This document shows positions 1 to 6,886 of a stretch of DNA of 8,019 nt, one piece after another. Origin of the DNA: Bacillota bacterium. GTDB taxonomy: Bacteria > Bacillota > Clostridia > Lachnospirales > CAG-274. The DNA is taken from contig JAGAHK010000325.1 of assembly GCA_017627115.1 (NCBI GenBank), forward strand, positions 1-8,019, given 5' to 3'. Under the pieces are notes generated by a model. The model had not been told where the DNA came from, made no database searches, and was given only the letters and a program-made list of their open reading frames with translations. How positions within the stretch are numbered: position 1 is the stretch's first letter; every line of letters begins with the position of its first letter. The translations under genes and the position numbers were made by a program.

Positions 1-522
1 AACGCGATGGATTCAAACAACGCCGCAACACTGTACAGCGTGGCAATGACCTATATAGTAACAAAATACGGCGAGTCCGACAGTTACCCCGAAAAGGTGA
101 CATTGGACGAACTTTTTGCGGCGCAGCTCATTACTGAAACCATGTACGAAAATTTCAGGCAAGCGGACTGCGAGATAAATATAGATGCAAAAACCAAAAA
201 CGTAAATGTTAAATACGAAAACTCGGTCTATCCGCCAGAAGAAGAAACGATCATTCCCGAAGAAAGCGAACCGCGGCTCAAAGAAAACATTGCCGTAAAC
301 GCAGAATACAAAAACATCAAACTGAATGTAAATGGTAAAGATGTAATTCCCGTTGATGTAAGCGGAAACAGTACGGAGCCTTTTATCTTCGGCGATACCG
401 TTTATATTCCGATAAGAGCGGTATCAACAGCATTGGAATGTCCGATAAGCTGGATAGAGGATAAAAGAACAGTAGCTGTGTATTTGAAAGATTTTGCCGA
501 AAGGTATGAATATAACAGATAA
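1..522 (+). CDS. Pilin-like surface protein with C-terminal copper-amine-oxidase-N-like stalk domain (5' partial)
   Basis: The reading frame is open from base 1 (AAC GCG ATG), so the gene begins outside the window and the ATG at 7 is probably internal. Two parts are visible. The first (about residues 1-75) begins with an amphipathic stretch, NNAATLYSVAMTYIVTKYG, followed by a VTLDELFAAQLITETMY segment and a DAKTKNVNVKY strand. This resembles the region after the N-terminal helix in Firmicute type IV pilin-like proteins, where alanine/asparagine-rich helix ends lead into a small globular head. After an acidic, proline-rich linker (PPEEETIIPEESEP), the last 60 or so residues (KLNVNGKDV, then GDTVYIPIRAVSTALE, then W-DKRTVAVYL) match the pattern of the copper amine oxidase N-terminal/stalk domain (PF07833 type), common in Clostridia surface proteins. 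I infer an exported, cell-surface role. The GH28 gene follows after 21 nt and may be co-transcribed. The stalk domain is fairly sure; the pilin part is less so without the N-terminus. Confidence 0.65.
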   Translation, partial: NAMDSNNAATLYSVAMTYIVTKYGESDSYPEKVTLDELFAAQLITETMYENFRQADCEINIDAKTKNVNVKYENSVYPPEEETIIPEESEPRLKENIAVNAEYKNIKLNVNGKDVIPVDVSGNSTEPFIFGDTVYIPIRAVSTALECPISWIEDKRTVAVYLKDFAERYEYNR

Positions 523-543
523 AACGAAAGGAGACGGATATTT

Positions 544-1890
544 ATGGAAAAATTAAACTTTGAGGTCATTCTGCCCGAATTCAAGGCGGCGGACTATGTT
601 ATCACATCATACGGTGCTGTCGGGGACGGCAGAACGAAGAACACGGCAGCTTTTGCAAAGGCAATTGCCGACTGCAATGAAAAAGGCGGCGGCAGGGTCG
701 TTGTGCCTGCGGGTATGTGGCTTACGGGTCCTATCGAGTTAAAAAGCAATGTCGATCTGCATCTTGAAAAGGGCGCAGTTATTATGTTCTCGGCGGATTT
801 TGACGATTATCCGCTTATCAACACAAGTTTTGAGGGCTTTTTCACCTACCGCTGTATTTCACCGATATACGCAAAAGAGCTTGAAAATGTCGCAATAACG
901 GGCGAGGGCGTTATAGACGGAAACGGCGGTGCATGGAGACCGATAAAGAAGTTCAAACTGCCCGAAAGACAGTGGGACAGCCTTGTTAAAGGCGGCGGCA
1001 CGGTGCTTGAAGGCGAGGAGGAGATGTGGTGGCCTACGGAGGCTGCAAAGCAGGGTCATCTTACCCTTATACCCAATCCCGAACTTTTGAGAAACAAGGC
1101 GGAGTGCGAAAAATACCGCGATTTCCTGCGCCCTGCAATGGTCAATTTCACAAACTGCAAAAAGGTGCTGCTTGACGGTGTTACTTTCCAGAATTCGCCT
1201 GCGTGGAACCTTCACCCGTGGTGCTGCGAGCATGTGACTATCCGCAATGTAAATGTGCGCAATCCGTGGTTTTCGCAAAACGGCGACGGTCTTGACGTTG
1301 ACAGCTGCAAATATGTAAAGGTATACGACAGTGTTTTTGATGTTGGTGATGATGCTCTCTGTGTTAAATCGGGCAAGAACGAGGACGGCAGAAAACTCGG
1401 CAAGACCTGCCAATATGTCGAATTCAAAAACTGCATCGTTTATCACGGTCACGGCGGTTTTGTAATAGGCAGTGAAATGTCGGGCGGCGTTAAGGATATA
1501 CAGATAAGCGACTGTACATTTATCGGCACGGATACGGGTCTGCGCTTTAAAAGCTGTCTCGGCCGCGGCGGTGTTGTTGAGGACATCTATGTTGACGGCG
1601 TAAATATGACCGAGATACCCAAAGAAGCCATTATTTTTACAATGGGTTATGATATGGATACAAAAGAGGGTCAGCAGGTCGCACACGAGGAGATACCCGA
1701 GTTTAAAAATATCACAATAAAGAACGTAAACTGTGCAAAGGCGGGCACACCTATCTCTATAAGTGGTCTTTCCGCTATGCCCGTGCATGATATTCACCTT
1801 GAAAACATAAATATCGCATCGGCAAAGGATGTTAAGACGGAAAATGCCGAAAACATCACTATGGAAAATGTGAATATCACAAAGCTTTAA
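544..1890 (+). CDS. Glycoside hydrolase family 28 (polygalacturonase-like), cytoplasmic
   Basis: This 448-residue protein is predicted to hydrolyse alpha-1,4 galacturonic acid linkages in pectin or related oligosaccharides. All four GH28 active-site motifs are visible in order: NGDG (N246-D248, the NTD motif with Gly in the middle), GDDA (D269-D270, the paired catalytic aspartates), GHGG (H303) and RFK (R334, K336). The N-terminal YGAVGDGRTKNTAAF segment (residues 23-37) is the typical pectate lyase/GH28 entry to a right-handed beta-helix, and repeated strands such as VTIRNVNV and ITIKNVNC form the coils. Residues about 131-195 are a Trp- and Lys-rich insertion before the helix resumes. The start at 544 has a good AAAGGAG site (527-533) 10 nt upstream. 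There is no signal peptide, so it likely acts in the cytoplasm on imported oligomers, probably from chain ends. The exact substrate (homogalacturonan, rhamnogalacturonan or an unsaturated oligomer) cannot be told from sequence alone. Confidence 0.93.
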   Translation: MEKLNFEVILPEFKAADYVITSYGAVGDGRTKNTAAFAKAIADCNEKGGGRVVVPAGMWLTGPIELKSNVDLHLEKGAVIMFSADFDDYPLINTSFEGFFTYRCISPIYAKELENVAITGEGVIDGNGGAWRPIKKFKLPERQWDSLVKGGGTVLEGEEEMWWPTEAAKQGHLTLIPNPELLRNKAECEKYRDFLRPAMVNFTNCKKVLLDGVTFQNSPAWNLHPWCCEHVTIRNVNVRNPWFSQNGDGLDVDSCKYVKVYDSVFDVGDDALCVKSGKNEDGRKLGKTCQYVEFKNCIVYHGHGGFVIGSEMSGGVKDIQISDCTFIGTDTGLRFKSCLGRGGVVEDIYVDGVNMTEIPKEAIIFTMGYDMDTKEGQQVAHEEIPEFKNITIKNVNCAKAGTPISISGLSAMPVHDIHLENINIASAKDVKTENAENITMENVNITKL

Positions 1891-1894
1891 AAAC

Positions 1895-1939
1895 GGAGGA
1901 AAGATATTGAAGAAAAAGGCTTTTGCGCCTGCGGCTTAA
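1895..1939 (+). other. Orphan ribosome binding site plus 10-codon TTG-start reading frame
   Basis: Just after the GH28 stop codon is a strong GGAGGA site (1895-1900), six bases before a TTG at 1907. From there the frame reads MKKKAFAPAA and stops at 1937-1939. The lysine-rich start resembles the beginning of a membrane or secreted protein. It may be the remnant of a deleted downstream gene, a very short leader peptide, or chance. No further in-frame continuation was seen before the terminator at 1974. Confidence 0.35.
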
Positions 1940-1973
1940 AGTCTGCGACGCTGATAATGTTAATAGAATTGTT

Positions 1974-2031
1974 AAAAGGGGCTTAATCGCTGATTTTCAA
2001 GATAAATCTTAATGCGACAGCCCCTTTTTTT
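1974..2031 (+). terminator. Intrinsic terminator after the GH28 gene, shared with the convergent aroA end
   Basis: A 10-bp perfect stem pairs AAAAGGGGCT (1974-1983) with AGCCCCTTTT (2019-2028). TCGC (1987-1990) can also pair with GCGA (2014-2017) within the 35-nt loop. On the + strand the hairpin runs into seven T residues (2025-2031), which fits a rho-independent terminator for the GH28 transcript. Read from the - strand the U-run is only four bases, so it would be weaker for aroA. The aroA stop codon (2030-2032) lies at the end of the T-run. The long loop is less usual than a tetraloop. Confidence 0.72.
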
Positions 2032-3307
2032 ATCTTAAACTATTAAGTAATTCGTAAAAATTCGGGAACGATATACCAACGCAGTCTGCATCGGTTATTG
2101 TGGTATCGCCCTTTGCATTGAGTGCGGCAACAGCGACAGACATTGCAACTCTGTGGTCAAGGTGGCTGTATGTCGTGCCTCCCGTAAGTTTTTGACCGCC
2201 CTCTATTATCATACCGTCATCTGTTTCGGTTATCTTTGCGCCCATTTTGCCGAGTTCCTCTATCATGGTGGCAATGCGGTTGCTCTCCTTGACTTTGAGC
2301 TCCTGCGCATCTTTTACCACGGTCGTGCCCTCTGCGGCAAGTGCGGCAACAACAAAAACGGGTATCTCGTCTATCATTCGCGGTATAATATCGCCGCCCA
2401 AAGTTATGGCTTTGAGTTTTGATGTCTTTACCACAAGGTCGCCTACAAGCTCACCGCCTGCAAGGCGTTCGTTTATCACCTTGATGTCCGCACCCATTTC
2501 AAGAAAAGCATCTATAATGCCTGTGCGTGTTTTGTTTATGCCCACATTTGTTACGGTGATCTCCGAATCGGGAGTGAGCAGGGCAGCCGCAATAAAGAAT
2601 GCCGCCGAAGATATATCGCCCGGTACGGTAAGCGGTCGGCCGTAAAGTTCTTTTACGGGGTGGGAGGTTATCCTGCCGTTTTCGTTGATGATATCCGCAC
2701 CGAAGTAGTTGAGCATTATCTCCGTATGGTCGCGCGAGGGCATATCCTCTATAACAACCGTCTCGCCCTCGGCATAGAGAGAAGCAAGCAGTATAGACGA
2801 TTTTACCTGTGCCGAAGCAACGGGCATATGGTATTCGATGCCTTTGAGCTTTGCACCTGTTATTGCAAGCGGCGCATAGCCGTCATTGGTGCTTGCTATC
2901 TTTGCGCCCATCTGCGAAAGAGGCTTGATAACGCGATTCATCGGGCGCTTTTGTATTGAAGCATCGCCGTTTAAGCGGCAGTCGAAAGTCTGACCCGATA
3001 AAAGACCCGATATAAGGCGGATGGTAGTGCCGCTGTTGCCCACATCCAGAAGTTCCGTAGGTGCAGTCAGCCCGTGCAGACCTTTGCCGTGAACGACTAC
3101 ATTTTCTCCCTTTACTTCAATGTCGATACCGAGCTTTTTAAAGCATGATATTGTAGACATACAGTCATCGCCCGTCAGAAAGCCCGAGATCTCCGTATCG
3201 CCCTGTGCAATGCTGCCGAACATAACAGCGCGGTGGGATATGGATTTGTCGCCGGGTACGGTTATGACCGAGTTTATTTTGTCTATTGGTCTGATAGTAA
3301 TATCCAT
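2030..3307 (-). CDS. aroA: 3-phosphoshikimate 1-carboxyvinyltransferase (EPSP synthase), class II-like
   Basis: AroA joins shikimate 3-phosphate and phosphoenolpyruvate to form EPSP, the sixth step of the cytoplasmic shikimate pathway to chorismate. The 425-residue length is normal for the family. Visible motifs are PGDKSISHRA (K21, S22, R26; substrate binding), LDVGNSGTTIRL (87-98), QKRPMNR (119-125), SAQVKS (165-170), PSRDHTE (190-196), D313-E314 of the catalytic region, KVKESNR (338-344) and LDHRVAM (383-389). GNSGTTIRL, SAQVKS and PSRDHTE are the pattern seen in class II Firmicute-type enzymes rather than the E. coli type. Gly93 lines up with the glycine whose change to Ala gives glyphosate tolerance in CP4-type enzymes, so that particular tolerance change is absent. 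The start ATG (3305-3307) has an AAGAGGAAG site about 11 nt upstream. tyrA lies 39 nt upstream with no terminator between, so the two likely form one operon. Confidence 0.97.
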   Translation of the reverse strand: MDITIRPIDKINSVITVPGDKSISHRAVMFGSIAQGDTEISGFLTGDDCMSTISCFKKLGIDIEVKGENVVVHGKGLHGLTAPTELLDVGNSGTTIRLISGLLSGQTFDCRLNGDASIQKRPMNRVIKPLSQMGAKIASTNDGYAPLAITGAKLKGIEYHMPVASAQVKSSILLASLYAEGETVVIEDMPSRDHTEIMLNYFGADIINENGRITSHPVKELYGRPLTVPGDISSAAFFIAAALLTPDSEITVTNVGINKTRTGIIDAFLEMGADIKVINERLAGGELVGDLVVKTSKLKAITLGGDIIPRMIDEIPVFVVAALAAEGTTVVKDAQELKVKESNRIATMIEELGKMGAKITETDDGMIIEGGQKLTGGTTYSHLDHRVAMSVAVAALNAKGDTTITDADCVGISFPNFYELLNSLR

Positions 3308-3346
3308 TGTTTTATTTCTTCCTCTTTAATACTTTTATTGATTTTA

Positions 3347-4411
3347 TTAATATAATTTATATCCTGCATCTTTGAGCAGGGCGGCGCTTGTTTTCATATA
3401 TTCTTCCCTGTCGAAATCTATCTTCAAAACGCCGTCCGCATATTCGCGGCTGTTGAGTATGCCTATGTTTTTAATGCTTATGCCGTGGCTGCTCAAAAGC
3501 GTTGCTATGCTTGCGATTATGCCGGGTACGTCTTCAACATCCACAATAAGGCTGTGATAATTGTCTGTCGAGCGTTTGGGCGCAAAGCTGTCGCGGTAGT
3601 TTTTGGCATTTTCAAAACGCGCAAAAAGTTCGTCATAGTCCTTGTTTTCAATGTCTTTGCGGTAGTTTTGCAGCACTTCGATAAATTTGTCCGTAACTTT
3701 TAATATCTCGTCACGGTTTTCAAAGCATATGCTGCTCCATACCTCCGCACTTGAACTTGCAATTCGCGTTATATCCTTGAAACCGCCTGCCGCAACTGTG
3801 TGCATAAGAGTGTCACTGTCAAGCCTGCGCACGGTGTTCACAAGCGCCGATGCGATTATATGCGGTACATGGCTTATTGCCGCCACAACAAAATCGTGAT
3901 GCTCTGGCTCTATATAAAGCGGTATCGCGCCTATAATGCGCACCAACTCGGTAAAACCGTCAAGCTCGGCGCTGTTTACATTTTTGTTCGGCGCTATGAT
4001 ATAGTAGGCGTTTTCGTACAAATGCGCCGAAGCCGCACTGTAGCCCGTTTTTTCCGAGCCTGCCATGGGATGGCCCGCAATGAATTTTATACCGTCAAGC
4101 TTGTTCATACGGCGGAATATCTCGCCTTTTGTGCTGCCCACATCCGTAAAAATACAGTCCTTGTCAACTATACCGACAAGCTTTTGCGCATAGTCGGGTA
4201 TAAGATCTACGGGAGTGCATAAAAAAACATATTTGCAGCCCTTGAAAACTTCAAGGTCGGTGTTTGAATAAGCGGAGATACTGCCGTCCGCAAGCCCATC
4301 TTTGAGCGGCTGTTCGCTTCTGCTGTAAGCAACGACATCCGCCTTGCCTTTTAAAGCCTTTGCTATTGAACCGCCGATAAGGCCGAAGCCCAGAATACCT
4401 ATTTTGTCCAT
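3347..4411 (-). CDS. tyrA: Prephenate dehydrogenase with C-terminal ACT domain
   Basis: TyrA oxidatively decarboxylates prephenate to 4-hydroxyphenylpyruvate using NAD(P)+, the committed step towards tyrosine. The 354-residue protein begins with a Rossmann nucleotide-binding motif, GFGLIGG (8-14). FLCTPVDLI (63-71) and FTDVGSTKG (88-96) follow, then the family signature HPMAGSEKTG (114-123), where His114 is the likely catalytic histidine. HVPH (181-184) and GGFKDITRIA (209-218) belong to the all-helical dimerisation/prephenate-binding domain. Residues about 285-354 form an ACT domain (SLIVDVEDVPGIIASIA, then GISIKNIGIL), which in Firmicute TyrA usually senses tyrosine. No chorismate mutase domain is fused. 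An AAAGGA site lies about 7 nt before the ATG (4409-4411). A near-consensus promoter sits just upstream, and aroA follows, so the gene leads a tyrA-aroA unit. Family assignment is secure; feedback by tyrosine is an inference from the domain. Confidence 0.96.
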   Translation of the reverse strand: MDKIGILGFGLIGGSIAKALKGKADVVAYSRSEQPLKDGLADGSISAYSNTDLEVFKGCKYVFLCTPVDLIPDYAQKLVGIVDKDCIFTDVGSTKGEIFRRMNKLDGIKFIAGHPMAGSEKTGYSAASAHLYENAYYIIAPNKNVNSAELDGFTELVRIIGAIPLYIEPEHHDFVVAAISHVPHIIASALVNTVRRLDSDTLMHTVAAGGFKDITRIASSSAEVWSSICFENRDEILKVTDKFIEVLQNYRKDIENKDYDELFARFENAKNYRDSFAPKRSTDNYHSLIVDVEDVPGIIASIATLLSSHGISIKNIGILNSREYADGVLKIDFDREEYMKTSAALLKDAGYKLY

Positions 4412-4441
4412 TTTTTTATCCTTTACAAGAATTGTTTATTT

Positions 4442-4470
4442 ATTATAGCATCTATTACGTTTCGGGTCAA
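4442..4470 (-). promoter_or_regulatory. Sigma-A type promoter for tyrA-aroA with extended -10
   Basis: On the - strand a -35 box TTGACC (complement of 4465-4470) is followed by a 17-base spacer and a perfect -10 box TATAAT (complement of 4442-4447). TG one base before the -10 (4450-4449) makes it an extended -10. The first transcribed base should fall near 4435, giving a leader of about 24 nt before the tyrA ATG that contains the ribosome binding site. The -35 box overlaps the ade stop codon (4467-4469). There is no room for a T-box or attenuator in the leader. Confidence 0.85.
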
Positions 4471-6152
4471 ATCTTTTTTGCAGTTTCCTTATAATAATCA
4501 AAATTGTCAACATCAAACAGACCTTTGTCGCTTAATTTAAGGTGGGGTATAACAAGCAGTGAAATAAAGCAAAGCACCATAAAGATAGAATGTGACGCAT
4601 TGGGGCTTATCTTTTTTATAGCTTCGTTCACCTTGTCAAATTCAGCCGCCGCTTCTTCGGCAGGCAGGTCTGTCATAATGCCGCCTATAGGCAGAGCCAT
4701 AAATTTAATGACTTCGCCGTTTTTAACTACCGCTATGCCGCCGTCCCTGCCCAGAGCGTTGACGGCAAGGGCCATATCCTCCGCATTGTCGCCTGCGACC
4801 GTGATATTGTGGCTGTCGTGACCTATTGTCTGTGCGACCGCTCCGCCGTGTATCTCAAAACCTGCGGCATATGCCTTGCCTATATTGCCCGTGCGGTGGT
4901 GTCTTTCGATATTTGCGACCTTAACAAGACCGTCAGCGTTTTTTCTGTAAACGGCTTCCGTGACGATACTGCCCTCACGCATAAGTATTACGGGCATTGA
5001 GGGGTCAAAGTCTATATGCAGGTCATCGGGAGTGATCCTGCCGATATTGACGGTATTTATTACCTTATCTTTTGGCGTGGGTGTTTCACGCAGATCTAAA
5101 ACATTTTTCCCGTTTTCGGCAACAAGGTGCCCGTTGAAATATACCTTTTCTATATTGTCAAGCGAAAGTGAATCCGTAACTATTATATCGGCATAATAAT
5201 TCGGGGCTATGCCGCCGCGGTGTTCCAGCCCGTAAATGCGCGCAGGGTTGATAGTTGACATTTTTATGGCTGTTATCGGGTCAAAATCCTGCTTTACGGC
5301 TTCTCTTATACATTGTCTCACCGTGCCTTCTTCGAGTATCTCATCGGCGTGTTTGTCATCGGTACAGAAGGCAAAACGGTCGGCATTATATGGTGTTACC
5401 GCCTTTATAAGTTCTTTAAGATTTTTTGTGCCCGTACCCTCGCGGATAAGTATGAACATACCCTTGCCGACTTTTTCAAGCGCATTTTCGGCAGTATCAC
5501 ATTCGTGATCGGTCATTATGCCGCCGCATAGATAGGCGTTAAGACCTTTGCCGCCTATAGTGGGTGCGTGACCGTCCTTTATCTTTGCGGCTTCAAGTTT
5601 TTCGAGTACATCGTCATCGCAGAAAACGACCCCGGGAAAATTCATCATTTCCGCAAGCCCCGTAAGCTTCGGACCGTATTTATAATCGTTGAAAATATCT
5701 TTTACCGCTTTTGCATCAAGTACGCAGCCCGAGTGGTCAAACGGCGTGGCAGGTACACAGCTCGGCACCATAAAACACATATTCATTGTGTTTATCGCAC
5801 CATCGTCTATCATAAATTCAAGCCCGTCTTTGCCGCATACATTCACTATTTCGTGTGGGTCTGCAATTATTGTTGTCGTACCGTGAGGCACAACGGCTCT
5901 TGCGTACTCGGACGGTATAAGCAGGGAGGACTCTATATGAAGATGCGAGTCGATAAGCCCGGGCATTATGTATTTTCCGCTCACATCTATTTCTTCCTTG
6001 CCGCTGTATTCGCCCAGACCTACAATATATGTGTCTTTTATGGCAACATCGGTCTTTATTATCCTGTGGTTGAAAACATCTACAACATTTCCGCCTTTCA
6101 GAACCAGATCGGGCTGTATTTCGCCGAGTGCGGCTTTAATACGTTCTTTCAT
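4467..6152 (-). CDS. ade: Adenine deaminase
   Basis: This cytoplasmic amidohydrolase converts adenine to hypoxanthine and ammonia in purine salvage. The 561 residues are close to the usual AdeC length (about 570-590). Metal-binding and catalytic motifs are in place: DSHLHIESS (68-76; H70, H72), PHGTTTIIADPHEI (89-102; H100), GLAEMMNFPGV (165-175; E168), DGHAP (193-197; H195), TDHE (214-217; H216) and FCTDDKH (262-268; D265/D266). The C-terminal section carries GHDSHNITVAGDN (444-456) and the SHSIFMVLCFISLLVIPHLKL end (520-540) typical of this family and not of dihydroorotase or guanine deaminase. The ATG (6150-6152) has an AGGGGAG site inside the 11-nt gap after the thiE stop, so thiE and ade are probably one transcription unit. 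No terminator is visible between ade and tyrA, so read-through is possible. Confidence 0.97.
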   Translation of the reverse strand: MKERIKAALGEIQPDLVLKGGNVVDVFNHRIIKTDVAIKDTYIVGLGEYSGKEEIDVSGKYIMPGLIDSHLHIESSLLIPSEYARAVVPHGTTTIIADPHEIVNVCGKDGLEFMIDDGAINTMNMCFMVPSCVPATPFDHSGCVLDAKAVKDIFNDYKYGPKLTGLAEMMNFPGVVFCDDDVLEKLEAAKIKDGHAPTIGGKGLNAYLCGGIMTDHECDTAENALEKVGKGMFILIREGTGTKNLKELIKAVTPYNADRFAFCTDDKHADEILEEGTVRQCIREAVKQDFDPITAIKMSTINPARIYGLEHRGGIAPNYYADIIVTDSLSLDNIEKVYFNGHLVAENGKNVLDLRETPTPKDKVINTVNIGRITPDDLHIDFDPSMPVILMREGSIVTEAVYRKNADGLVKVANIERHHRTGNIGKAYAAGFEIHGGAVAQTIGHDSHNITVAGDNAEDMALAVNALGRDGGIAVVKNGEVIKFMALPIGGIMTDLPAEEAAAEFDKVNEAIKKISPNASHSIFMVLCFISLLVIPHLKLSDKGLFDVDNFDYYKETAKKI

Positions 6153-6163
6153 GAAAGCTCCCC

Positions 6164-6814
6164 TTATTTATAGCTTTTTATCTTTTTCAACAGTGTTTCA
6201 ACTTTTGCTTTTACATCTTCCGCCCCCGTTATGTCCGATACAAGACAGATGCACCTTGCACCGACACCGAGAGGCTTGTCCATATTATGCTCTTTTATGC
6301 CGCCTATAGCGGTGTAGGGCAGGTCGATATTATTGACCACATATTCAAGATATTCAAGCCCTACGGGAGCGCATACGTTGTCCTTTGTCTGCGTGGGGAA
6401 AAGCGGACCCACACCGATATAGTCCGCATCGTCCGCAACAGCCTGCCGCGCCTGCTCGGGGCTGTGGGTGGAAAGACCTATTATCATATCCTCGCCGACA
6501 AGTTTGCGCACCTCTTTTATGGGCAGGTCGTCCTGACCGATATGCACACCGTCGGGGCGTACAAGCAGGGCAATGTCGATATTATCGTTTATGATGAATG
6601 TGCAGCCGTATTTTGCGCACATTTCCTTTATTTTAAGACATTCCTCATAGCGTGTGCGTATATCGGCATATTTTTCGCGGTACTGTATTATTTTTGCGCC
6701 GCCGTCAAGCATAGCCTGCACGACCTCAAAGTTTGTTCTGCCGTTTGAAAGGTTTTTGGCGGTGATACAGTATAAAGGAAAGTCGAGTTTTCTTCTTTTT
6801 TCTTCTGTAAGCAT
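6164..6814 (-). CDS. thiE: Thiamine phosphate synthase
   Basis: ThiE couples hydroxymethylpyrimidine diphosphate with the thiazole phosphate to give thiamine monophosphate, in the cytoplasm. The 216-residue TIM barrel has the family motifs: QYREK (44-48; pyrophosphate and pyrimidine contacts), INDNIDIAL (75-83; D77 a likely magnesium ligand), DGVHIGQDD (88-96; D96 a likely second magnesium ligand), GLSTHS (113-118), DYIGVGPLFPTQTK (131-144) and AIGGI (169-173). The length fits the family and nothing seems to be missing. The start ATG (6812-6814) is preceded by a GGGAGAAG site. ade follows 11 nt downstream. No other thiamine gene (thiM, thiD, thiC) is in the window, and the short upstream gap has no thiamine riboswitch. 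It could share a transcript with ade for co-expression, but a metabolic link is not shown. Confidence 0.95.
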   Translation of the reverse strand: MLTEEKRRKLDFPLYCITAKNLSNGRTNFEVVQAMLDGGAKIIQYREKYADIRTRYEECLKIKEMCAKYGCTFIINDNIDIALLVRPDGVHIGQDDLPIKEVRKLVGEDMIIGLSTHSPEQARQAVADDADYIGVGPLFPTQTKDNVCAPVGLEYLEYVVNNIDLPYTAIGGIKEHNMDKPLGVGARCICLVSDITGAEDVKAKVETLLKKIKSYK

Positions 6815-6830
6815 ATTCTTCTCCCGTTAT

Positions 6831-6871
6831 AAAAAACTGCCGCATCGGAAATATTAAAACCGATGCAGCAG
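6831..6871 (-). terminator. Strong intrinsic terminator downstream of trpB2
   Basis: Read on the - strand, CTGCTGCATCGG and CCGATGCGGCAG form a 12-bp stem with one U-G wobble and an 11-base AU-rich loop. Six T residues follow immediately (complement of 6831-6836). In DNA coordinates the arms are 6860-6871 and 6837-6848. The wobble becomes a C-A mismatch and the U-tract is lost if read on the + strand, so it is built for the - strand. It fits termination of trpB2 before thiE. Confidence 0.9.
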
Positions 6872-6886
6872 CCGTATTATCGTATC

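Noticed and set aside
859..1797. A 312-codon open frame on the - strand inside the GH28 gene
   Set aside because: It lies fully antisense to a gene with all catalytic motifs, has no recognisable domain, and its composition (Cys/Tyr/Ile-rich) fits a codon-bias shadow.
1917..1930. Small AGGC/GCCT hairpin in the mini-ORF as an attenuator
   Set aside because: The stem is only four base pairs, no U-run follows, and such pairs are frequent by chance.
4412..4441. T-box or other leader regulator before tyrA
   Set aside because: The predicted transcript leader is about 24 nt, with only a 4-bp ACAA/TTGT hairpin, too short for a T-box or riboswitch.
5568..6173. A 201-codon open frame on the + strand across the ade 5' end
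   Set aside because: It is antisense to the conserved metal-binding part of adenine deaminase and has no recognisable motif. It is a shadow frame.
6825..6830. TATAAC on the - strand as a -10 box for thiE
   Set aside because: Transcription would start about 4 nt before the ATG, excluding the GGGAGAAG ribosome binding site, and no -35 box is seen at the right distance.
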